64,000 nt of DNA from Kineosporia sp. NBRC 101731 (GCF_030269305.1 NZ_BSTC01000010.1:62001-126000), one strand, 5' to 3'; shown: positions 25,826-34,540, counted from the first letter of the stretch. The notes: a model not told the origin generated them from the sequence alone. Program-made: numbers and translations.

Positions 25826-27319
25826 ATGACGGGATGGCGCTGGTTGTTCGCGGATCAGCTGGGGCCGCATTTCCTGGACGACGACGAGCAGCCGGTGCTG
25901 CTGATCGAGTCGCGGAGGGTGTTCGAGCGTCGGCGGTTCCATCGGCGAAAAGCTCATCTGGTGCTGTCGGCCCTGCGGCACCGGGCGGCCGAGCTGGGGG
26001 AACGGGCCCAGGTGCGGCGGGTCGATACCTACCGGGAAGGCCTGCCGAGGTCGCTGAAGGGTCTCAGCGTCTGCGCGCCCACCACCTACGCCGCCCGTCG
26101 GCTGGTGCAGAGCCTGAAGGGCGTCGAGGTGCTGCCCTCGCGCGGCTACGCGATCGACGAGGAGGCGTTCGGGAAGTGGGCGCAGCGCCGGCAGGGGCGC
26201 AAGCTGGTGATGGAAGACTTCTACCGGGATGTCCGCACGTACCACCGCCTGCTCCTGGAGGGCGACGGGGAACCGGTCGGCGGCCGGTGGAACTACGACC
26301 AGGACAACCGCGAACCCCCTCCCCGGACCGCGACGCTCGGGGAGGCCACCGGCGTCCAAAAGCCTTGGTGGCCGCAGGAGGACGAGATCGACGAGGAGGT
26401 CCGGGCCGACCTCGACCGCTGGGCCGCCGACGGGGTGGAGTTCATCGGCGACGACGGGCCGCGCCGGTTCGCCGTCACCCGGGACGAGGCGCTGCAGGCG
26501 CTGGAGTCGTTCGTGACCACGCGGCTGGAGGACTTCGGCCCGTACGAGGACGCCATCCTGGAGGACGACCGCTGGATGGCGCACTCCCTGCTCTCCGTGC
26601 CCCTGAATCTCGGCCTGCTGCATCCGGTCGAAGTGGCCAGAAGGGCGGAACAAGCCTGGAAGGACGGGGACGCGGGGCTCGCCAGTACCGAGGGTTTCGT
26701 GCGGCAGGTGGTGGGCTGGCGGGACTACGTCTGGCACGTCTACTGGCATTTCGGCGACGACTACCGGCGGCGCAACCAGCTCGGGGCCCGGCAGGAGCTG
26801 CCCCGGTGGTTCGCCGAGCTCGACCCCGACGGCGAGGTGCAGGCCAAGTGCCTGTCCAGCGCGCTGGCGTCGGTGCGCCAAGACGGCTGGGCGCACCACA
26901 TCCCGCGGTTGATGGTGCTCGGGAACTGGGCGCTGCAGCGGGGTTACGACCCGGTCGAGGTGACCGACTGGTTCCACCGGAACTTCGTCGACGGCTACGA
27001 CTGGGTGATGGTGCCGAACGTGGTCGGGATGGCCCTGCACGCCGACGGCGGCGCCATGATGACCAAGCCCTATGCGGCCGGTGGCGCCTACATCCACCGG
27101 ATGAGCAACCACTGCGGCGGGTGCCGGTACGACCCGAAGAAGCGGGTGGGCGACGACGCGTGCCCGTTCACCGCCGGGTACTGGGCCTTCCTGGACCGCA
27201 ACCGCGACGAGTTCGCGGGCAACCACCGGATGAGCCGTTCGTACGCCGGCATGGGCCGGCTGAAAGACCTCGAGGCGCTGCTGGAGCAGGAGCGGCACCG
27301 GGGGACTCAGGCGCCCTAA
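25826..27319 (+). CDS. Iron-sulfur photolyase/cryptochrome (FeS-BCP, PhrB-like)
   Basis: 497 residues from the ATG at 25826. The N-terminal antenna half begins WRWLFADQLGPHFLDDDEQPVLLIES; the C-terminal FAD half has WRDYVWHVYWHFG, LMVLGNWALQRGYDP and WVMVPNVVGMALHADGG. Four cysteines at residues 342, 430, 433 and 446 repeat the 88/3/13 spacing of the [4Fe-4S] ligands of Agrobacterium PhrB, a (6-4) photolyase. This fixes it in the FeS-BCP group. It probably repairs UV (6-4) photoproducts using blue light, with a lumazine-type antenna in known members. An rRNA/tRNA methyltransferase gene follows 13 bases later. Confidence 0.93.
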   Translation: MTGWRWLFADQLGPHFLDDDEQPVLLIESRRVFERRRFHRRKAHLVLSALRHRAAELGERAQVRRVDTYREGLPRSLKGLSVCAPTTYAARRLVQSLKGVEVLPSRGYAIDEEAFGKWAQRRQGRKLVMEDFYRDVRTYHRLLLEGDGEPVGGRWNYDQDNREPPPRTATLGEATGVQKPWWPQEDEIDEEVRADLDRWAADGVEFIGDDGPRRFAVTRDEALQALESFVTTRLEDFGPYEDAILEDDRWMAHSLLSVPLNLGLLHPVEVARRAEQAWKDGDAGLASTEGFVRQVVGWRDYVWHVYWHFGDDYRRRNQLGARQELPRWFAELDPDGEVQAKCLSSALASVRQDGWAHHIPRLMVLGNWALQRGYDPVEVTDWFHRNFVDGYDWVMVPNVVGMALHADGGAMMTKPYAAGGAYIHRMSNHCGGCRYDPKKRVGDDACPFTAGYWAFLDRNRDEFAGNHRMSRSYAGMGRLKDLEALLEQERHRGTQAP

Positions 27320-27332
27320 TAAGCTGCGCACC

Positions 27333-28142
27333 GTGACACTGATCCACCTCGACGATCCGAACGACGAACGCCTCGCCGACTACGTGAGCCTGACCGACGT
27401 CGTCCTGCGCACCCGCCTCGAACCGGCCGGTGGCCTGTACATGGCCGAGAGCGAGAAGGTGATCCGCAGGGCCCTGCGGGCCGGCCACCGGCCGCGCTCG
27501 ATGGTGCTGGCCGAGAACTGGCGTTCCTCGCTCGACGACCTGGTCGCGGACATGCTGGCGGCCGACGTGCCGGTGTTCACCGGCCCGATCGACCTGATCG
27601 AGAAGATCACCGGATTCCACGTGCACCGGGGTGCGATCGCCGCGATGCACCGGCCGGCACTGCCGCCCGTCGCGCAGGTCATCGAGAACGCTCGCCGCAT
27701 CGTCGTTCTGGAGAACATCACCGACCACACCAACGTGGGCGCGATCTTCCGGTCGGTGGCCGGGCTGGGTGCCGACGCGGTGCTCGTCACCCCGCGCTGC
27801 GCCGACCCGTTCTACCGCCGTTCGGTGCGGGTCTCGATGGGCACGGTGTTCCAGGTGCCGTGGACCCGGATCGACCCCTGGCCCGAGGGGATCGACCTGC
27901 TGCAGATGGCTGGGTTCACGGTGGCCGCCCTGGCTCTGCGCCCGGACGCGGTGAGTCTGGACGACTTCGTCGCGAGCGCCCCGCCGAAGGCGGCGCTGGT
28001 GCTGGGCGCCGAGGGGGACGGGCTGAGCCCGGTCACGATCGAGCACGCCGACCGCACCGTCACCATCCCGATGGCCGGGGGAGTGGACTCCCTGAACGTC
28101 GCGGCCGCGGCGGCCGTCGCGATGTGGTCGCTGCGGGTCTAG
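27333..28142 (+). CDS. TrmH/SpoU family RNA 2'-O-methyltransferase
   Basis: 269 residues from the GTG at 27333. The N-terminal substrate-binding domain (YVSLTDVVLRTRLEPAGGLYMAESEKVIRRALRAGHRPRSMV) precedes the trefoil-knot SPOUT domain with VVLENITDHTNVGAIFRSVAGLGADAVLV, LVLGAEGDGLS and the final IPMAGGVDSLNVAAAAAVAMW (SAM knot with SLNV). It methylates the 2'-hydroxyl of an rRNA or tRNA nucleotide; the target cannot be told. It is 13 bases after the photolyase gene, so the two are probably co-transcribed. Confidence 0.92.
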   Translation: MTLIHLDDPNDERLADYVSLTDVVLRTRLEPAGGLYMAESEKVIRRALRAGHRPRSMVLAENWRSSLDDLVADMLAADVPVFTGPIDLIEKITGFHVHRGAIAAMHRPALPPVAQVIENARRIVVLENITDHTNVGAIFRSVAGLGADAVLVTPRCADPFYRRSVRVSMGTVFQVPWTRIDPWPEGIDLLQMAGFTVAALALRPDAVSLDDFVASAPPKAALVLGAEGDGLSPVTIEHADRTVTIPMAGGVDSLNVAAAAAVAMWSLRV

Positions 28143-28163
28143 GGCACACCCGGGGGACAGGGG

Positions 28164-28208
28164 CGTGCATGGTCACGGCAGGGAGGGGGCTGCCCGCGAC
28201 CATGCACG
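28164..28208. terminator. Inverted repeat between convergent TrmH and EAL genes
   Basis: CGTGCATGGTC at 28164-28174 pairs with GACCATGCACG at 28198-28208, with an inner GGCAG/CTGCC pairing. It lies between convergent genes, so bidirectional termination is likely. It resembles the CGTGATCA repeats in design but not closely in sequence. Confidence 0.7.
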
Positions 28209-28235
28209 ACCCGGCTCTGGGCGGTGGTGACCGGT

Positions 28236-29225
28236 TCAGAGCAGCCGGGGCCACTGCGTGTCGTCGTTCTTGCGGTAGCTGTCCAGGTCGATGTAGCGGC
28301 CACCCACCGGTTTACCCACCAGGGGCTGGGTCTCGTCCCAGTCCTCGTGCGTCGCGCCCTGCCGGGGGATCAGCCCGGGCTGGGTGTTCCAGACCCGCAG
28401 CCACTCGCAGACCTCCGGAGACGGCGGGGTGAAGCCCGGCCGGGCGCGACCGAACAGCCAGCCCGAGGCCAGGCGCACGCCACTGCCGCGCAGCACGCTG
28501 GCCTCGTCGAGGCTCTCGACGTCCTCGGCCAGCACGGCCGCACCGAGGTCCTCGGCCAGGTCGACCACGTTCTCCACCAGGCGACGGCGCACCGCGTGCT
28601 CGTGTACGTCACGCACCAGCTCGGCGGGGATCTGGATCAGGTCGGGCACCAGGTGCTCCAGCGCCAGCAGATCACCCAGCCCGGCCGCCCCGACGCCGGC
28701 CGCCAGGAGCAGCCCCCGGGCGCGCAGGCCGGAGAGTACGTCGATCGCGGGATGCCCGGGGGTGATGTGCGGCGTGATGAGACTCAGCACCAGGTCGCTG
28801 ATCTGGCCCGCGAGGTCGAGCACGTCGAGCACGTCGCGGTGGGTCAGGGCGTCGGCGTCCATCTCCACGGCGAGGAACTTCTCCGCGGGCAGAGCCGTGC
28901 GTTCGCGCACGGCGGCCTGCAGGGCGAGGGCCCCGAGCTGGCCGGAGAGACCGGCCTGCGCGGCGGCCTCGAAGTACGGTGCGGCCGAGCGGGCGGCCCA
29001 GTCGCCGACCCGCACGGTGGCCTGATATCCCAGGCAGGTGCCGTCGGCCAGCGCCACGACCGGCCGGTGGATGCTGCGGATCGTGGCCGGGCGCGCCAGC
29101 GTCTGCGCTATCGGTTCGGCGATCTCGGGCTCGCGCGGCGCGATGACGGCAAGGTCCGACGATCCCAGGCGGATGGGCGGTTCCTCGTGGGGGCGCCCCG
29201 GAACGACAGTCGTCACGTCCGACAC
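28236..29225 (-). CDS. Degenerate EAL-domain protein
   Basis: About 329 residues from the GTG at 29225; GTGs at 29216 and 29246 are alternatives. The EAL fold is recognisable (SIHRPVVALADGTCLGYQATVRVGDW ... LAEDVESLDEASVLRGSGVRLASGWLFGRA) but the catalytic set is gone: EAL reads QAT, the Asn strand reads LAVEMDA, the DDFG loop reads AGVGAAG, and KID reads QIP. Only AEDVE keeps acid residues. Cyclic di-GMP hydrolysis is therefore very unlikely. It may bind the nucleotide or a protein partner. The MarR gene upstream is on the same strand, about 190 bases away. Confidence 0.82.
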   Translation of the reverse strand: MSDVTTVVPGRPHEEPPIRLGSSDLAVIAPREPEIAEPIAQTLARPATIRSIHRPVVALADGTCLGYQATVRVGDWAARSAAPYFEAAAQAGLSGQLGALALQAAVRERTALPAEKFLAVEMDADALTHRDVLDVLDLAGQISDLVLSLITPHITPGHPAIDVLSGLRARGLLLAAGVGAAGLGDLLALEHLVPDLIQIPAELVRDVHEHAVRRRLVENVVDLAEDLGAAVLAEDVESLDEASVLRGSGVRLASGWLFGRARPGFTPPSPEVCEWLRVWNTQPGLIPRQGATHEDWDETQPLVGKPVGGRYIDLDSYRKNDDTQWPRLL

Positions 29226-29418
29226 GCTAGGACCAGGGCGCACCACAGTCCATCACTGCGTGTCTATGTTCGATAACGCTCTGTCAATACGCCGGGATCT
29301 GTCCCCCTCGCCGGTTCTGAGCGGGTGGACGATCGGGTCCAGTCCGCACAGATCGGTACCAGCCAGCGCGGCGGCATCCAAAACGGTCGAACGACGGACG
29401 ATGACGCGCCCGGGGCGC

Positions 29419-29961
29419 TCAGGCCACCCGCGAGGAGGGCCGGTCTTCGTGCCGGACGGCCCCCTCCTGCTGACGCGAGGTGCACTCCTGCTCGATCTCG
29501 GCGGAGCTCTCGCGCAGCCCGGCGACGATCGCGTCGGTGATCTCGCCGAGCTGGAGCATCTGCTCGCGGCTGAGCCGGTCGAACAGGTGGCTGCGCACGC
29601 TGCTGACGTGTGAGGGTGCAGCGTTGGTGAGGGCCTCGAAGCCGTCGTCGGTGAGCACCGCGAACGCGCCCCGGCGGTCGGTCGGGCAGCTCTCGCGCTC
29701 CACCCAGCCATTGGCCACGAGCCGCGCCACCGCGTGGGAGAGGCGGCTGCGGGAGGAGTCGCTGACCTCGGCCAGGTCACTCATGCGCAGCCGTCGGTCG
29801 GGTGACTCGGACAGTCGCACCAGGATCTCGTAGTACGACTGGGGAATGCCGCTGTCACGCTGCAGCTCGCGATCGAGCTGGGCGCTGAGAAGCCTGGTCG
29901 CAGCCAGGTACGAGCGCCAGGTGTGGTGCTCGTCCTGATCCAGCCACCGGGGTTCCGTCAT
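29419..29961 (-). CDS. MarR family transcriptional regulator
   Basis: 180 residues from the ATG at 29961. It is a winged-helix MarR protein: LSAQLDRELQRDSGIPQSYYEILVRLSESPDRRLRMSDLAEVSDSSRSRLSHAVARLVANGWVERESCPTDRRGAFAVLTDDGFEAL. The wing contains the conserved D-R-R. An acidic/polar tail of about 30 residues extends past the usual end. It is divergent from the lectin-like gene at 30064 (102 bases between starts), a possible target. The frame stays open far upstream, but that stretch is antisense to real genes. Confidence 0.9.
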   Translation of the reverse strand: MTEPRWLDQDEHHTWRSYLAATRLLSAQLDRELQRDSGIPQSYYEILVRLSESPDRRLRMSDLAEVSDSSRSRLSHAVARLVANGWVERESCPTDRRGAFAVLTDDGFEALTNAAPSHVSSVRSHLFDRLSREQMLQLGEITDAIVAGLRESSAEIEQECTSRQQEGAVRHEDRPSSRVA

Positions 29962-30063
29962 GCGTGCATCGTACCTTTCGGTGTCCCGCTCCGCGCGGGA
30001 AGGTTGAGCGCTCACCCAAATGGGCGGCCTGAACGGGCACGGCCCACCGGCCGTGGACCAGCT

Positions 30064-31536
30064 ATGACCGGTATGACCCGTAGATCCGAGCTCCGGCCGG
30101 GGCAGTTCCTGAACCGGTCCGCCCTGACCTCGCCCGCCGGGCGGTTCGTGCTGCGCAACGCCCGGTACGGCGGCGCTACCGAGCTGACCGACGAGGCCAC
30201 CGGCACGACGCTGTGGACGGTTCCGGGGGACAACGTCTACGGCCAGAGCACCCTGGTGTTCGGTCTGGACGGCGACCTGATGGTGTGGAACCACCACCGC
30301 GAACGAGGCTGGAGTGCTGGGACGGCCGGGCGTGGCGCGGTGCTGCTGCGGTTGACCGACGCCGGGGACGTGGTGCTGCTCGATGCCGGTGGGGGCACGG
30401 TCTGGAGCAGTGGCACCGCGGTGTCCTTCGATCCCTTCCCGCCGTACGAGGCCGACGGGCGACAGGCCGATGACGAGGGCCCGGCTCCCGATCGGCAGCA
30501 CAGGCTCGCGGCCCTTTTCGATTCCCTCGCCCCGGAGCACGGCTACACCGTCGCGGTGGTGCGGGATGTGAGCCCGGACCAGGCGCTGGGTCGCTGGGGT
30601 CTGGTGGGGGAGGAACGGGCCACGACCACCTGGCAGGAACTCCAGGCCCGGCGCGGCGACCGGATCCCGGTCGCGGCCGTTGCCCTGGGCCCGCACACCC
30701 TGCTGATGGCCGGGGCGCCCTGGCTGCCGGGTGACCCGCTCTCCACCGGGACCACCGCTGTCCAGGAGTCCCGTCGGCCGGGCTGCGGCTGGTCGGAGGA
30801 ATGGTCGATGCACGTCGACGGCGCGACCGTGAGCCACCTGCGCGAGGGACAGCCCAAGCGCCGCATCGGGATGACCCGGCCCGAGCTGCTGCGCGCCGCC
30901 GCCGGGGCTGACGTGGAGCCTCACCTGTTGGGCAATGTCGACTGGCTGGCCTCGTGCGCCGGCCTGGAGTTCGTCTGCCTGGTGGCCGGCGTCATGCCCA
31001 CGGCCGACGACGTGAACGGCCCGGTGCTCGGCGGTCTGGTGCCTGTCTCCCTGGCGGAACCGCCCGAGCCGGAGGCCGTCGTCGCACCGCCGGGGCGCCC
31101 GGCGATCCCCGCTCAGGAGTTCGTGCTGGTCCGCACCGACTACTCCGACGACGGGGCCTGGGCCGCCCTGCTCGACGCGGCGCGCCGGGGCGACCTGTTC
31201 GGGGACGGCGAGATGGAGCCCGTGGACGACCCGGGCTGGGACGGCGCCACGCCGGACGAGGTGCTGGCCGCCGTGCCGAACCGGGACGAGATCGCGACCG
31301 TCTTCATCGTCGACCACGAGGCCCTGACCGGCGAGGACTACCCGGTGCTCGTGGTGAACCCCGATCTGCCGGAGGCGAGCGAGAACTACGAGCCGGTCGA
31401 GGGGGTCAGCCGCACCCTGCGGGCGACCGCCGACGAGCTCTTCTCGATCTTCGCCAACCTCAGCATCGCCAACGCCGACTGGGAGGACTACCTCCCCGAT
31501 CCGGACGCCGCCGACCAGGTGTTCCGCGGGTACTGA
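30064..31536 (+). CDS. Multidomain protein: lectin-like N-terminus, DUF6461-like middle, DUF6924-like C-terminus
   Basis: 490 residues from the ATG at 30064. Residues about 10-125 resemble a B-lectin (bulb-type) fold: RPGQFLNRSALTSPAGRFVLRNA, GQSTLVFGLDGDLMVWNHH, RLTDAGDVVLLDAGGGTVWSSGT. Residues 145-350 (HGYTVAVVRDVSPDQALGRWGLVG ... WLASCAGLEFVCLVAG) look like DUF6461. The C-terminus (EFVLVRTDYSDDGAWAALLDAA ... YPVLVVNPDLPEA ... FANLSIANADWEDYLPD) looks like DUF6924. No signal peptide or membrane segment is visible, so it is probably cytosolic. Function unknown; family numbers are from memory. It is divergent from the MarR gene. Confidence 0.72.
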   Translation: MTGMTRRSELRPGQFLNRSALTSPAGRFVLRNARYGGATELTDEATGTTLWTVPGDNVYGQSTLVFGLDGDLMVWNHHRERGWSAGTAGRGAVLLRLTDAGDVVLLDAGGGTVWSSGTAVSFDPFPPYEADGRQADDEGPAPDRQHRLAALFDSLAPEHGYTVAVVRDVSPDQALGRWGLVGEERATTTWQELQARRGDRIPVAAVALGPHTLLMAGAPWLPGDPLSTGTTAVQESRRPGCGWSEEWSMHVDGATVSHLREGQPKRRIGMTRPELLRAAAGADVEPHLLGNVDWLASCAGLEFVCLVAGVMPTADDVNGPVLGGLVPVSLAEPPEPEAVVAPPGRPAIPAQEFVLVRTDYSDDGAWAALLDAARRGDLFGDGEMEPVDDPGWDGATPDEVLAAVPNRDEIATVFIVDHEALTGEDYPVLVVNPDLPEASENYEPVEGVSRTLRATADELFSIFANLSIANADWEDYLPDPDAADQVFRGY

Positions 31537-31660
31537 ACAGGCCGCCGACAGGAGTCGACGATCCAGCACCAGCGGGGGAGGACGAGGTGGCCGTCGCCGC
31601 CGTGACCCGGGCCGGCCACCCCGTCGACCCGCGCCCAGCCGCCTCCTCAATGCATGAAAG

Positions 31661-32599
31661 TCAGTGGAACAGCGACGATACCGACTCGCCGTTGTGGATA
31701 CGACGGATCGCCTCCGCGAGAGCGGGGGCGATCGACAGCACCGTGAGCTTGGGCACCTGCTTGTCCTTGCCGATCGGCACGGTGTTGGTGCAGACCACCT
31801 CGAGCACGTCGTCCTGGGCCTGGAGTTTGTCGAGCGCGCCGGAGGAGAACAGGCCGTGCGTGCAGGCCACCCGGATCTGGCCCACATCACGCTCGCGCAG
31901 ACGGTCGAGCAACTCGAGAATGGTGCTGCCCTTGGCGATCTCGTCATCCAGGACGATCACGTCACGGCCCCGGACATCGCCGATGATGTCGGTGATGACG
32001 ACCTTGTCGTCGGAGAATCGCTGCTTGGCGCCCGCCGCGACCGGCACCCCCAGGATCCGCGCGAAGGCCGTGGCCGCCTTGGCGTTACCGAGGTCGGGGG
32101 ACACGACGACGGTGTTGGACAGATCGTTCGGCTGGAAGTGCGCCGCGAGCTCCCGCAGGGCGTGCAGGTGGTCGACCGGCACGCTGAAGAAACCGTGCAC
32201 CTGGGGCGAGTGCAGCGTCATCGTCAGGACCCGGCCCGCCCCCGCGGTGCTGAGCAGATCGGCGACCAGCCGGCCACCGATCGAGATACGCGGGGCGTCC
32301 TTCTTGTCCGAGCGCGCGTACGCGTAATGCGGCATCACCACGGTGGTGCGCGCGGCTGAGGCCCCCCGGGCGGCGTCGAGCAGCAGGAGCAGCTCGACCA
32401 GATTGTCCTGCACCGGCGGAACCAGCGGCTGGATCAGGTACACGTCACGCTCGCGGCAGTTGGCCTGCAACTGGACCTCGAGGCAGTCGTTCGCGAAGCG
32501 TGAGGTGCGCGAGGGAAGGAGCGGCACGGAGAGGTACTGGCAGATTTCCTCCGCCAGCTCGACGTGGGCGCTGCCGGAGAAGATGGCGATGTCTCTCAC
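31661..32599 (-). CDS. prs: Ribose-phosphate pyrophosphokinase-like protein
   Basis: 312 residues of usual Prs length (GTG start at 32599). Conserved elements are IAIFSGSAHVELAEEI, YARSDKKDAPRISIGGRLVADLL and VVVSPDLGNAKAATAFARILG. The PRPP loop reads DDEIAKGST instead of the usual DDMIDTGGT, and the flexible-loop region TLHSPQVHGFF replaces DLHAGQIQGFF, so this is a divergent paralogue. It probably makes PRPP from ribose-5-phosphate and ATP, but altered kinetics or another pentose substrate is possible. It is the last gene of an apparent ridA-matB-prs operon, 11 bases after matB. Confidence 0.82.
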   Translation of the reverse strand: MRDIAIFSGSAHVELAEEICQYLSVPLLPSRTSRFANDCLEVQLQANCRERDVYLIQPLVPPVQDNLVELLLLLDAARGASAARTTVVMPHYAYARSDKKDAPRISIGGRLVADLLSTAGAGRVLTMTLHSPQVHGFFSVPVDHLHALRELAAHFQPNDLSNTVVVSPDLGNAKAATAFARILGVPVAAGAKQRFSDDKVVITDIIGDVRGRDVIVLDDEIAKGSTILELLDRLRERDVGQIRVACTHGLFSSGALDKLQAQDDVLEVVCTNTVPIGKDKQVPKLTVLSIAPALAEAIRRIHNGESVSSLFH

Positions 32600-32610
32600 A
32601 TGCAGTGATC

Positions 32611-33984
32611 CTAACCGAGCAGCTGCTTCACCACTTTCCCCATGGCATTGCGCGGCAGTTCGGGCAGGAACACCACCTCCCGCGGCCGCTTGTGCACCGA
32701 CAGCCGGGTCGCGACGTGATCGATCACCTGCTGCTCGTCGATCCCCTCACCGACCACGAAGGCCCGCACCCGCTCGCCCAGGTCGTCGTCCGGGATGCCC
32801 ACCACCGCGACCTCGCGCACGCCCGCCAGGGCGAGCAGGACGTCCTCGATCTCGCCGGCACCGATGCGGTAACCGCCACTCTTGATCAGATCGGTGGACG
32901 CCCGACCGACGATGCGGTGCCAGCCGTCGGGGTGGATGGTGGCGACGTCACCCGTGCGGAACCAGCCGTCGGGCGTGAAGGCGGACGCGTTCGCGTCCGG
33001 GCGGCCCAGATAACCGCCGAACACGGTGGGCCCGTGGACCTGGAGCTCACCGACGGCCTCGCCGTCGTGGGGCAGCCGGATGCCGTCGTCGTCCACCAGA
33101 CGCGTGCCCACGCCCGACAGCGGGACGCCGACCAGACCCGGCCGGCGCTCGCCGTCGGCCCGGCTGCTCACCGTGATCAGCGTCTCGGTCATGCCGTAAC
33201 GCTCCACCGGACGGTGCCCGGTGAGCTCCTCGACGCGGCCGAACACCGGGGCCGGCAGGGGAGCGCTGCCCGAGACCAGGAGCCGGGCCCGGCGCAGGGC
33301 GGCGGCCGACGGCGCGTCGGCGGCGACCCGCGACCACACCGTGGGCACGCCGAAGAACAGCGAACCCCGCTGCTCCCGGGCAGCCCGGGCGTACTCGGCG
33401 GGTTTCGGCCGCACCGTGTGCACCAGTCGTGACCCGTGACGCAGAGGGCCCAGGACACCGAGGACCAGGCCGTGGACATGAAAGATCGGCAGGCCGTGGA
33501 CGAGGGTGTCGTCCGGCGTCCAGTCCCAGGCCCGGGCCAGGGAGTCCAGGCAGGCGGCGATCGCGGCGTGGGTCACCGGTACGCCCTTGGGGGCTCCGGT
33601 GGTGCCACTCGTGTAAAGAATCAGCGCGGTGCTGTCCGGCGTGGGGTCGGGGTGACTGCCGGTGCCCCTCGCCCCCGGATCGATCGTCTGCGGATCGAGG
33701 ACGAGGTCGGCGCCGCAGTCGCGCAGGATGTGTGCGCGCTCGGTGTCGCCGCTGTCCGGGGGCACGGGCACCACCGGCACGCCCGCCAGCAGGCAGCCGA
33801 CGATGCCGGTGACCGTGCGGGCGTCTGCGGTGGCCTCGATCGCCACGGCCTTCGCCCCCGCCACCCGGTCGGCGACCGCGGTGGCGGCCGCCAGCAGTTG
33901 CTCACGGCCCAGGCCCACCTCGCCGACGCGGACGGCGTCGCCCTGGTCGGGGTGAGGCTCGGTCAGCGAGGTGAGCAGCGGCAT
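32611..33984 (-). CDS. matB: Malonyl-CoA synthetase-like acyl-CoA ligase
   Basis: 457 residues of the ANL adenylating family. The ATP loop is LILYTSGTTGAPKG, then HGLPIFHVHGLVLGVLGPL, VERYGMTETL, GWFRTGDVA, VGRASTDLIKSGGYRIGAGEIE, and the C-terminal catalytic Lys in LPRNAMGKVVK. FHVHGLVLG and the compact size closely match Streptomyces MatB, which makes malonyl- and methylmalonyl-CoA from the free diacids. It probably supplies malonyl-CoA from malonate. ridA lies 18 bases upstream and prs 11 bases downstream on the same strand. Confidence 0.88.
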   Translation of the reverse strand: MPLLTSLTEPHPDQGDAVRVGEVGLGREQLLAAATAVADRVAGAKAVAIEATADARTVTGIVGCLLAGVPVVPVPPDSGDTERAHILRDCGADLVLDPQTIDPGARGTGSHPDPTPDSTALILYTSGTTGAPKGVPVTHAAIAACLDSLARAWDWTPDDTLVHGLPIFHVHGLVLGVLGPLRHGSRLVHTVRPKPAEYARAAREQRGSLFFGVPTVWSRVAADAPSAAALRRARLLVSGSAPLPAPVFGRVEELTGHRPVERYGMTETLITVSSRADGERRPGLVGVPLSGVGTRLVDDDGIRLPHDGEAVGELQVHGPTVFGGYLGRPDANASAFTPDGWFRTGDVATIHPDGWHRIVGRASTDLIKSGGYRIGAGEIEDVLLALAGVREVAVVGIPDDDLGERVRAFVVGEGIDEQQVIDHVATRLSVHKRPREVVFLPELPRNAMGKVVKQLLG

Positions 33985-34002
33985 CCGGTCAGTTCATCAG
34001 CT

Positions 34003-34407
34003 TCAGGCGACGACGGCCAGGGCGTCGATCTCCACCAGCATGTCGGGGTGGGGGAGGCCGACCATCACGGTGGTGCGTGAGGGCAGCACACCGCTCTCGC
34101 AGCGGGCGGTGAGGTATTCGGCGTAGGCCTCGTTCATCGCGCCGAAGTGGTCGCGGGTGGTGAGGTAGACACGCAGCATGATCACGTCGTCGAACGTGGC
34201 TCCACCGGCGCTGAGCACGGCCTCGACGTTCTCCAGCACCCGCAGGGTCTGGGCCTTCACGTCGCCCTGGTGCACGAACTCACCGGTCACGGGGTCGGTC
34301 GGGCCCTGACCCGAGACCTGCACGGTGTTACCCGCCCGCACGCCGGCGGAGAAGGGCAGGCCGGGGGCCGGGGCGTCCGGCGGGGTCAGGGCGGAGCGTT
34401 GGGTCAT
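34003..34407 (-). CDS. RidA family protein (reactive enamine/imine deaminase)
   Basis: 134 residues covering the full YjgF/YER057c/UK114 fold: FSAGVRAGNTVQVSGQGPTDPVTG, NVEAVLSAGGATFDDVIMLRVYLT, and the C-terminal PSRTTVMVGLPHPDMLVEIDALAVV. The active-site Arg is in SRTT (Arg105-like position of RidA). RidA proteins hydrolyse reactive enamines such as 2-aminoacrylate; some subgroups have other uses. It heads the ridA-matB-prs unit and follows the terminator after ferritin. The operon link to MatB is unusual and its meaning unknown. Confidence 0.9.
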   Translation of the reverse strand: MTQRSALTPPDAPAPGLPFSAGVRAGNTVQVSGQGPTDPVTGEFVHQGDVKAQTLRVLENVEAVLSAGGATFDDVIMLRVYLTTRDHFGAMNEAYAEYLTARCESGVLPSRTTVMVGLPHPDMLVEIDALAVVA

Positions 34408-34454
34408 CTGGGGGGAATCCTTCGACGGCAGTTGGCGAGGGGTGTGAACGCGAG

Positions 34455-34487
34455 GAGCGGGGCGCCAGCATGACAGGCGCCCCGCTC
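34455..34487 (-). terminator. Terminator downstream of ferritin
   Basis: GAGCGGGGCGCC at 34455-34466 pairs exactly with GGCGCCCCGCTC at 34476-34487 (9-base loop). It lies between ferritin and ridA on the same strand and separates the two transcripts. Confidence 0.7.
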
Positions 34488-34540
34488 CGTTCGTCTACAG
34501 CCTACCTGTAATATTTCGGGATTGCCTGGTGCACTTGCGG

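Noticed and set aside
24557-27331. Extension of the lytic transglycosylase frame upstream through the photolyase region
   Set aside because: The extra part is antisense to the photolyase gene, has no domain, and would place the signal peptide in the middle of the protein.
29970-31947. Extension of the MarR frame upstream
   Set aside because: The added 660 residues are antisense to the lectin-like gene and lack any domain.
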